Below, piece by piece: positions 37,683 through 47,200 of a DNA stretch of 64,000 bases. The stretch comes from Pogona vitticeps (taxonomy: Eukaryota; Chordata; Lepidosauria; Squamata; Agamidae). The DNA is taken from the NCBI RefSeq assembly GCF_051106095.1, contig NC_135794.1, positions 26,166,747 through 26,230,746 on the forward strand, read 5' to 3'. Numbering within the stretch: the first letter of the stretch is position 1; each line of letters opens with the position of its first letter. Below the pieces are notes generated by a model. It did no database searches. It worked only from the letters and a program-made list of their open reading frames with translations, and had not been told where the DNA came from. Both the position numbers and the translations under genes were made by a program.

Positions 37683-37790
37683 AAGATTATTTAGTATTTA
37701 TTTAAAACATTTCACCTCACCTTTCTCCTTAGAAAGGACCCATGGTGGCTGACACACATTCCTCTGTAGGCAGAAGCACAGAGAACCCTC
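37683..37790 (-). repeat. Probable interspersed repeat fragment
   Basis: The pattern ttatttagtatttatttaaa, then cacctttctccttagaaagg and a gtggctgacac-like end, resembles a common reptile repeat in inverse orientation. Class uncertain. Confidence 0.4.
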
Positions 37791-38556
37791 CCCATCATCC
37801 TTTCTTTTGACTCTGTGCTAGACTGACGCTTCCAGGAAGCTGGAGACATGGCAAGGGCCTCTGGCCCAGGTTTCTGAGGCAAGTGCTTGGCCACAGGGCG
37901 GCCCACCGGAGGCATAAACTGCTCTCTCCCCCCCCCCCCCCACCACCAATCTGGCAGGAGAGAAAAGGTTCTTCAGAGATCTTTGGAGAGGGAAGGGAGC
38001 GCTGCTGATCAGTTCAGCCATCCTTGGTGGTCGCAAGTCAGCTGTCTCTCTCCCAATGGGTACGAGGTATCCATTTTCCTCCCCAAGCTGGATGCGGAAA
38101 AGCCCGGGAGGAATGCAGGGTGCCTAACGGTCACATGGACTGGAGGCAGCTTGTGCCTGATGTATTTTTTTAAAATGCCATGACCTACATACCCTCTTCT
38201 CTAATTGAATTAACAGAAATTGCTCTTTTGTGAATGAAAAACCAGAGGAACTCTGGATGAAGTTTACTTTTGTACATGTTCGTGTATGTCTCCATTCATT
38301 CTTTATTTAAGGTATCATTGACTTTGCAGGCAATGTTTTCAGACTAACGTGAACAATAAACACCAGCATGCATAGAAAAGACACCACAACCCCCCAATAA
38401 TGGAACATCAGAAATCTTTCACCAGTTTATACTTTGAGCAAAGCGAATCCGTAATATAATGAGAAGAGGTTTTATTGTATACCGCCCAATATGGATTGTT
38501 TGTGGTTATCCAATCGTTGCCATAATTTGACGCACAACATACTCAAATGACAGTAC

Positions 38557-38626
<70 letters not shown>

Positions 38627-38670
38627 TAGATAGATAGATAGAGAGAGAGATAGAGAGATAGATAGATAGA
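38557..38670. repeat. GATA/GACA mixed microsatellite
   Basis: A GATA array (38557-38600), six GACA units (38601-38624), a second GATA array and a GAGA-interrupted end. This is the composition of Bkm-type simple repeats known from snakes and other vertebrates. Confidence 0.95.
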
Positions 38671-38689
38671 AGTATGAGGAACAGAAATC

Positions 38690-40500
38690 CTAGACACGGA
38701 GAAGGGGGGGGGAATCGGAGGCTGCGGGAGGGGCGCATCTTGCGGCGCCAGGGGTCACTCCTCGGGGGGGGGGGCAACGAGTGGGCGCAGTCGACCCTGG
38801 CAGCGACCCCGGGCGTGAGGCCCACCAGGACTGAGGCTCTTCTTCGGTAACAGTATCTACGCGGGGGGGGGGGGACCGCGGGCCACGGTGTCCCTCCACA
38901 GTCCCCGCCCTCCGGCCTCCACGGGCCGAGCCCTGGCCCTCCAGGCCCTCAGGGGCGGCGGGCAGCCTTGCGCTCGGCCGAGAGGCGGCGCCCCCGGGAG
39001 GAGGACAGCGCCGGGAAGGGTGAAAGGGGGGGGTCCCTGGGCCAGGCGAAGCCCCGCCCCCGGCGACCCGCGTGCGTCGGGGGCGTGGCCTGGCGTCAGC
39101 GCGCAAAGGGCGTGGCTCCGCTCCGTGCGTCCCGCGCTCCTCGTGGCGCCCCCGCCATTCCGGGCCCCCCTCGCGCGCCCCCCCCCTCCCCGGCCGGCCG
39201 GCCGCTGCGATGGAGCCCCGAGGCGGCGGCGGAGGCGGAGGCGGCGGCCCCCCCCTGCAGTAGCCCCGGGAGCGTCCCCGGGAGGGAGGGCCCGGGCGAG
39301 GCGGCAGCAGAGGCTTCGCAGGGCCCGCTGGAGTTGGGCTTCCCGGCCCCGACGCCCCGCCTGGTGGTGGAGGACTCGCAGCCGGAGGAGCAGGGCCTCC
39401 TCGACGCCGCCGCCTCCGCCGGGGGCCCCCTTGGCCTCCCCGGGCTGGCGCCAGGCGGCGAAGCCGAGGCCCCGCTCGCGGTCCAGGCCGCGCCCCCGGC
39501 GGGCGGGGAAGGGGCGGCGGCGGAGGAGGAGGGCCGCCGGGCCGCGGGGTCCCCCTCCGCCTGCCCCGGCGAGCCCAGCGGAGCGCCCTCGGGCGGCGCC
39601 CTCAGCCCGGTCCTCCCGCCGCTCCCGGCCCCGCGCCCGGCCAGGTGGGTCGACGACGCCCCTTCCCCTCCCCTCCGCCCACTCGCGGGGCCGGGGGGGG
39701 CACCGGCGGCGGCGGCAGGGCCGACCCAGCGCCCCGCCCCCCCGCCCCTTCCCTCCGGCGGCTGACTCCATCCCCCTCCCCTCTCCTCCCCCTCCCCCCC
39801 CCCCGGGGCCCCGACCCCCTTCTCTCTTTCCAGGCAAGCGGAGGAGGGAGAGGCTCCCGGATCGCCGCTCCCGGCCGGAGGTGAGCCTTCGCGGCTGGCT
39901 GGCGCGGCGCGGGTCCGTCCCCCGGGCGGGGCGGCCGAAAGGGGAAGGGGGCGGCTCGGGGCCTCCGGGCTTTTCCCTCCGGCGGCCGGGCTGGGCCGAG
40001 GGGGAGAAGCCGCCCCCGCCGCCGCCCGTCATGCCTCTCGGGGCCTCTCTCTCTCTCTCTCGCCAGAGTCGGGCCCGCCGGAGGAGCCGGACCTGAGCGC
40101 GCTGGAGCTCTCGCCCAGCCAGGACCTCGGGCCAGAGGCGGGACCGCGAGGCGGAGGAGCCGCGGCGGCCGGAGTCCCGCCGCCCCGCCCGGTTCTCCCT
40201 CCCGGGGAGGAAGAGGAAGAAGAGCCGGAGGCCCCCCCGCGAGGTGCGCCCGGGCTCTGCTGCTTTGGCCGCAGGGGGGAGGAGGAGGGGGGGCGGCGGT
40301 GGCGGCGGGGGGGGAACCTTCCTGCCCCTCCCCCACCCCCACCCCCGTTGGAGGGGGCTCTCAGTGGAGGATCCTGCTCCCTCTCCCCCCCCCCCCGCCG
40401 CCTGTGTGTGTTTGGCTGGCCTTTTCTTTTGTGCTCCCACCTCTTCCTGGGGGGGGGGGGGAAGGAGGAGGACGAGGCTGCGCCCGAGCCCAGAAGACTC
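38690..40500 (+). promoter_or_regulatory. TP53BP1: TP53BP1 CpG-island promoter and 5' exons
   Basis: CpG-dense island over the start of TP53BP1. Two GC/KLF-type boxes (gggcgtggc at 39081 and 39108) lie 95-130 bases upstream of the ATG at 39210, and a YY1-like ccgccattccgg lies near 39150-39161. No TATA box. Most long frames in the island on either strand are CpG shadows. Confidence 0.6.
39210..39644 (+). CDS. TP53BP1: TP53BP1 first coding exon, with a one-base frame conflict
   Basis: The ATG at 39210 has a good context (G at -3 and +4) and starts MEPRGGG, like human MDPTGSQ. Its frame stops at TAG 39261. The conserved N-terminus ([11 protein letters not shown], human LIIEDSQPESQ) lies in the next frame, which joins exon 2 correctly but has no ATG. 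Counting the C8 run at 39248-39255 as one base shorter makes one open frame of about 145 codons. The other explanation is a non-ATG or unseen upstream start. Confidence 0.7.
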
Positions 40501-41229
40501 CTGAGGAGAAGCAGCAGCAGCAGCAGCGGCGGCGGAGAGCCAGCCTCCCTCCCTCCCTCCTTTCCCGGGGGGGGGGGGAGGATTCTTGGGTTTTGACCAG
40601 CCAGAAGGTGGCTAGAGAGGTTTTCCAGAGTTTGTAGGTCTCCCGTAAGGAGGGCGACACCTAGGAGGATGGTTGGTGGGCAATCACGATAGGATAGTGC
40701 TTTCCAGAGAGCGAGCTACCCTTTTGTGTCTCCAATGGAAATGCTACCTTGGTTTATCTACCTTAATTTGGAATTCTGTGTTTAGAAGAGAAAGTTGCTT
40801 CAGTTTAAAGGATAAGTGTGGTTGAATCCATACCTTCCCCACACCTTAAAAATTCAGGACACAGATCATCTTCTGCAAAACTGTGGTGGTGATGATACAG
40901 TCAGGCTGTGTTATTGACTCAGAATCCAGGATGTTGTGGATTGATTGACTGATAATATTTAAAATAAGTGATTTAATATCCTGGCTTTTCGAAAGTAGGG
41001 CTGATTATTGTCCAGCCAAGTCCAATGAAGGGTGGCTCATGGGGCAGCTCTATGAAAGGCAGGAGGAGGCAAACTGTCTGTTTTCTGACCCTTTTCTTGT
41101 TTCCCTTGCAGATAAATGTGGAGCAGCGCTGTGCAATGTGAGAAAACCTGAGAGCAGCTTCCCTGACAAGTGAGCGTCTGCTGTCACCTGACTTCAGGGC
41201 TTGGAGGAATTTCCCTCTTCTGTTTCTGT

Positions 41230-41265
<36 letters not shown>

Positions 41266-44236
41266 CTCTCTGTGTGGAGATGGGGGTGCAGTTGCATTGC
41301 TGGGGAACCAGGAGGATTTGCTGACCTCAATTGAGCAGTTTCCTAGTGTTGAACTGCTGTCGTCCCCCAGCTGACCAGTGCTTCTGGGAGGTGTTGGTGG
41401 TAGCTCTCTTCCTTTTTTTTTTTTCTGTGTTTGAGAACTACATTTGTTCTTAGGAACCAATATTTTGCAAAAACTTACTTGTGAGGCCTTGTTGTTGCTT
41501 CCTGCGAAATCCAAGCCAGAAGGGAAGGTGACTGTTCACTCTCTACCCGGAGGGATAAGAAAAGGCATTTGTCCTCTTCCTGCAGATGTTGCTGGTTGAG
41601 GGCACCAGAGAGGTGCCTTCAGCGCATTTCATCCTCATTCAAAGGTGTTCTTCCCCATTTCTCCTCTCGCCAGAGAACAGGACAGGGTGGGACTTCCTCC
41701 CACTCTGTTTAGGTTTTATAGGAAGCAGCAGCAAGATGCTCTTTGCAACCCCAGCTAAATCCCAGGAAAAAGCAAACACACCGTCCTTAGGTGGCAGGGA
41801 TACAGGTGGGGGGAAGGGGTGTAAAGGGAGCTCCCCTGGCCCCAAATCCTTCAGCCGCAGTTTTTGGCTTCTGGTGATGGGTTGTGCCTTCCTGGGGAAG
41901 GTCGTGTGTGTGTGTGTGTGTGTGTGTGGAGGTTTATTTCCCAAGAGAGCTTTCAGCTTGCATTTTTGCTGTGTTGTAGACTCCTGAACTGCAGAAATAC
42001 TGTTCTGACTATGTGGTTGCACTTGTATTTCAAGGTCCCCCAGCAGTGGTACCTCTAGGATGCCATCACTCCATAAAGAAATAGCCGGAAACCAGACTTC
42101 TCTCTGTTGCTCGCTTGACGGAAGCCCAGAAGGGAAGGACCCCTCTCGGAATCAGGCTCAAGAGGCTGAACTCTTGTCTACACAGGAGGAGCTGTTTAGC
42201 CAGAGCAGTCCCACAGGTGACAAGGGACAGCAAGGCTCTGGGGACAACCTTTTGCCTTTGGGGTGAAAAAGATGCTGATGAAGCTAATACCTCTGTTCAG
42301 ATGGCTTTGGATATTTGTTCATTATTTGTAAAATACTTTGCATCACATTCTGTGAGACAGCTTGTGGGACGTAATGGAGAGAGTGATGGAAGATCTGAGT
42401 TAAAAACCCTGCTCAGCCAGGGAACACTCCGCTGGGCAGCAGTAGCTGGGGATGCCAGGAGATGCGAAACATGCTTCCCGTTGTGTTTGGTCTTTTTAAA
42501 TTTGCCGTCACTGTAGGCGTGGGCTGCGGGAGTTGACTGGGCTGGAGAAAAGGAACAGTTGCGGGAGGGAGCAAATTATGAAATGGCATTCAGGGTGTGA
42601 ATTGTGATTGTCTCCTCTTTGGGACAGCCGTCGATACCGGCAGCACCATGGCCAGAGTAGAAGGGGCAGGTTCTCCGGCATCCACACCAGCAGACTGTTT
42701 GCGCGTCCTGCATCTCTCCGGTCAGGTGCCTCTTTCCAGGTAGGGAGCTAGCCCAGCTGGGTTCCAATCAATGCTGCCTTGTTTCAGTCATGGAGCTTTT
42801 GCTGATGGATATTTCATGTGTTTTCACCTCTTGGTCCTGTAAGTCACTCCTTTGGTTCTTGGGGCAGTGAGTGCCAAACCCTCTGGATGTCAGCCAGACT
42901 TCAGCTGTTGGCCAGCTCTGTGAGCAGCTCAAAGTGAAGTTGCCCACCCACAGTACCTGGCAAGCGTCCGCCTTCTGGCTCCCTTCTGTGTGGAGTGGCT
43001 TCTTAATTGTGTCTGCTGGTCTCCCTGATGGGTGGCATACTTTCTTGGCCTTCCTTCTTTCCACATGCCCTGCCCTTGCCTGGGCTCCTTGTGAGGAGAT
43101 ACACTCCTTGTTCCCCCAAAAGATCTCCTGGCCAGCCCCCCCTCCGGTCCCTAAAGAGGCCAAGCAATGGCCAAGGCTGGCAGCGGCTTCCGTCCCCGTT
43201 GCTCCAGAAATGTGAGGGTGGGGCCGTGGGTGGGTTGAAGGCTGGCGGTGCAGCCATGTGCTTTCTTCCTCCCCTTGCAGTAGCCGCGCATCCACCTTGG
43301 TGACACCATCTCATGGTGACTTGGAACCGGTGCCTCTCCTTGTCCCAAGAAGCCCGACAGACCAGCAGTCAGAAGGTGCCTCATCTTTTGTGGTCGGGTG
43401 TCTGGGTGGCCTTTGGTTAAGCCCAAATCACTGGCCCCGTAGTGCGGCCATTCTGCCCTTCCTCTGTCTTGCTTGACTGTTGCCGAAACATTTTTTGAAG
43501 GAAATGAACATTTCTAAATATGAGTGATTGTAGTCAACCTGTTTGCGAGATGTTATCTACTTTTTGGGGTTTTTTTAGAATCAGCCGGAAAGGGAGGCAG
43601 GACTTAAGTACTAAGATAAAGAAACCTGCCCACTGGTTGTGTGTTTGTGTCTGTGTGTTGCTTTTGGAGCCTATGGGTGGCTGCTTTCCTTGAGTGAGGG
43701 AATAATGGCTCTCCCACCATCCTCTTGTTGTAGCAGGAAAAGCAGAAGGGGAGCCAGTGCAGGTGGGGACTCCCGGGTCCCAGCGTGCTTCCACGCCCCT
43801 GTCTCAGGAGGCGTTGGCCTCCACCCCACTGCCCTCGCAACCAGCGTTTTCCCACGTAAGTGTACAGAAGGCCCTCTTTTTCTCCAAGCGGGGAGGGGGG
43901 GCTCTTCTGGGACTGGCTTTGGAACCCGGGTGAGGAACACTTTCTTGGCAGATGTCAGGGGAGACCTTAGTCATGGTCTGGGTAGCTCAGCCAATCTCCC
44001 CTTCCCGTGTGTCGCTTGACTGCTGCCCAAGAATGTTTTGAAGGCTACAAAGAGCCTGCAAAGGTCTGCCCAGCTTGGGTGGGAGCTTGTGAAAGGAAAT
44101 GGTCTTGCATGTTAAAAGGGCAGAAGGGTCTCCTCGCTGACGGCCAGCTGCTCCAAGGGAGCCAAGCAGCAGCTTGGGCTTATTCTCAAAGGCAGCTGCC
44201 TGTGTTTCGGCTCCTGCCTGCTGGGTGAGCCAGTTG

Positions 44237-44281
<45 letters not shown>

Positions 44282-47200
44282 GGGGGCAGGGCGGGGGTGC
44301 GTTCACGGAGGTCAGTTCTCGATCTTTCAGGAAAGTATCTTGGGACAGTCCTGGTCCTGCATCCTCTGATGCGAAGGGCTTGTGGGGAGGCAGTGGGCGT
44401 GGCAGCCGGCTCTCTTCAGGACCAGCCCCGTGCAGTCCTTGCCGCTCAGCCATCCTTCGGCTTGTTTTCAGGACCCCTTCCTCCCAACTCCCAGTCTGGA
44501 GGTAAAAGGAAGCAATGAAGAAGCAGGGAAGGATGGTCCCAGTGCCAGCTTGCCGCCCAGCCCTCCCTCTGATGTCCCCGAGACCCTGGTGTTGCCCTCG
44601 GGCCAGGCCTGTGCTCTAGTCCTCCCGGCGAGTGAAGACCGCCAGGCGATGGAGGTGGAGATGAGCAACCTGCAAGCGGAGGAAAGGGCGGGGGTGGCTC
44701 CCTTGGAGAAGCAGGGCCTGGCTGACAGCAGTCATGAGCCTCCGCCTGAGGCGGGCAGCCCACCCTCTCCCCTACGGGCCCCAGAAGGCACCCCCGCTGT
44801 CCAGGAGGACCTCGGAGACGAGCACAGCGATTCGGGCCAGGGATCTTTTTTGTCAGAGGGCAAAGCTGTCCCAGAGACACCACCCCGTGAGGAACAAGGA
44901 AAGGCAGAAGAGCTGCCGAGCGAGGACGGACCTTCCCTTCACTTACTGCTTTCTCCAGAGGAAGAGGCAGTGCCACGCGCAGAGAGGCCCCGGGCAGACG
45001 GGGAGAAAGCACACCCCACCGCAGGAAACCCGAGGGGAGAGCTGAGGAAAGGCCCCTCCGAGACTCAGGGCGTCTCTTCAAGCCCCGTCATGGCCTTGAG
45101 GCTTGGCGATTCCCAGACACGGCCAGAACTGGAACGCAGGGCACCCCCGGAGCCTGGCGGGATGGCCGCTGGAGCCCTGATCTCTTTGAATCTTTCTGCC
45201 AGCAAAAACGGGGGAGGGAGTTGTCCAGATGGGGCACAGGTGGAGGATGAAGAAGGGGACTTGCAGCTGCCCTCGGTGGGAGCCTCGCGGATCAAGCAGG
45301 ACGAAGCGGCCCGCAGACGTGCAAGGCGGGCTAGTGAGGGGCCGGTGGAACCCTGGACCAGCCAAGGCGAGGAAGCCAGGGAAGGGAAGGCAGCCGCGGC
45401 TGTGCAAGAGAGGCCCCTTCAAGGGGATGCAGGAAGCCAGCAGGAGGGCCAGTCTTCGGGGCCTAGAGCTGGGGCTGCCTCTGACCACCAGCCCTCGGGT
45501 GAGTGTCCAGCTGGGGCCCGGAGGACGGCTGTTGGGGTGGGTGCAGGAGCAGCTGGCATCGCTGGGTGGCTTCCTACAGGCCGGGGCAGTGGTGCCAGCC
45601 GCCACCCCCTGCTTGCCACCACACCTCCTTGTGCAACGTCTTTCCTTGGAAGTATGTGCAGGATCCTTGCTGGGAAGAGCTGGATGCTTGGCTACCAGGG
45701 ACAGGGGTGTGTGTGTAAGACAAGCAGAGGCGATAGGTGTTGTTGTCTTACAAGCCCCCCGTGCCCCCCCCCAATTGCCCCAGCTTGGACAGGTCTGTAA
45801 GGGAGTTCTGGAGGCTGTTTCCTTTGTGGTGGCGATTGGCTTGATGCCTTTTAGATGTCCCTTTGAGAGGGAGTTGAGCCCGGAGGGAAAGCTTTCAGTG
45901 AGTGCTCTGTGCACACACACGCGCACGTGTCCCCTGGAGCCCTGTGGTTAGGAGGCTGGGTGGAGCGCCCGCAGCTGATGTGGCCGCTGGACAGGCTGCA
46001 GAGCCCGGGTTCCAGCTCTCCTCTGTCGTCTTCTTCGTTGTCCGTGTTTCTTGCATCTGGGAGGCAAGATTCGGAAAGGATGTACATTTTGTGAACACGC
46101 TTGAAGAGATGTGGCGTGTTCTCTGTGTGAGGAATCGGAGCAGGGGTGCGCAAGCCCTGGTCCCTCTGCTCCGGTTGGAAGCCCTCGCACAGTGGCAGAC
46201 AGTTGGGTTTTTAAAAATGAACATAAAAAAAAGCACAGGGAGCCCACAGAAGAATTTCCCTGGTACCAAGTTCTGTGCAGCAAAGAGAAAGACCGAAATC
46301 TGAACGCAGGACTGGCCCATTCCTTGGCTTCGGGGCCTGCGGAGGGTCTATGCATGGAGCACCAGGAAGGAGGGCAGAGAGTGCTCCTGGCTGGGCTAAG
46401 CTCACCACTGTTTCTGCACTTTGTTTCAGGAACCCCCTTCCTGCCGAAGGAGAGGAATATCGCTGAGCCCACGGCAGGCATCCCCTCTCCTCTCATGGGC
46501 CAGCTGAAGAAAGGCCCCCGGAAGCACAGCACACCCATTGGTGAGTGGGGGGGGGGCATGACTTTAGCCCTGGCGGGTGCAGTTTGGGAGTCAGGGGCCA
46601 AAAGCTCAGGCACCCGCGAATGTTGCAGAACTTGAGCATCCTGGAAGAAGGAGAGGGGAGGGATCCCCTGTGCTGGTTCTCTGCAGGAAGCTGCTGTGAA
46701 GGGGTCACTTTGCCTGGCTTTTTTCCAGGGGCTGGAAGCTGCCCGGACCACACCATTGCGACCAGTGATGTCACGGCAGAGGGAGGTGCCAGCCGCCTGA
46801 CCGAGGAGAGTGCCGAGATGGGGGGGGAGAGCCCCAGGCAGGGCACGCCGGCTGGCCACGAGGGGGAAGCCGGGAAGCTCTCCTTACGAATGAGTCTTGC
46901 CACCACGCCTCGGGTGGAAGAGAGTGAGGAGTCTCTGTCCTTCAGCCTGGAGCGTAAGAAAGGGAGCTCTTTTGTGGCCGGAGGGGCTGTGAAAGGGCCA
47001 GGGGAGGGGAGGGGCCGGATCCCCCTTATTAAGGCGCAGGATCTCAGGGAGGGTCGCCAGCCGGCTCAGTCGTTCAGGTACGACTGGCAGAGGAAAGGGG
47101 AGCTTCTTTCTGGAAATCCCCAGCCCTTTGGATTCGTCGCAGCCTCCCCCAGGAGGAGGCAGTTCCAGGCAGGCCCTGGGCGGAGAGAGGCCCTTTCCCG

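Larger units (their letters stand above)
36961..38690. other. Spacer between the MAP1A and TP53BP1 promoter islands
   Basis: No gene recognised. Contains several long C runs (37210-37229, 37517-37534, 37930-37941), an old interspersed repeat piece (37683-37790) and the GATA/GACA array. A motif like a LINE tail (ttttattgtataccgcccaa) lies at 38470, just before that array. Confidence 0.6.
40244..44471 (+). other. TP53BP1: TP53BP1 introns 3-8
   Basis: Short introns of 0.35-0.9 kb. They contain CAG/CGG triplets (40508-40535), a GA array (41233-41264), a GT array (41898-41929), a GA array (44237-44276) and poly-T. No other gene was recognised. The 40.5-41.1 kb part marks the edge of the CpG island. 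Confidence 0.7.

Noticed and set aside
38557-38670. GATA/GACA array as proof of a sex chromosome
   Set aside because: Such repeats occur on autosomes too. The microsatellite alone cannot assign a chromosome.
38857-40440. 527-codon open frame on the - strand over the TP53BP1 CpG island
   Set aside because: It is the antisense shadow of a CpG island with Pro/Arg/Gly/Ala composition and no recognised motif. The + strand exons explain the region.
46954-47077. Extension of TP53BP1 exon 11 to a second donor at 47078
   Set aside because: The open frame continues, but the donor at 46954 (gtaaga) joins the next exon to give [13 protein letters not shown], matching human LEKPATGERKNGS. The longer form would interrupt this conserved stretch.
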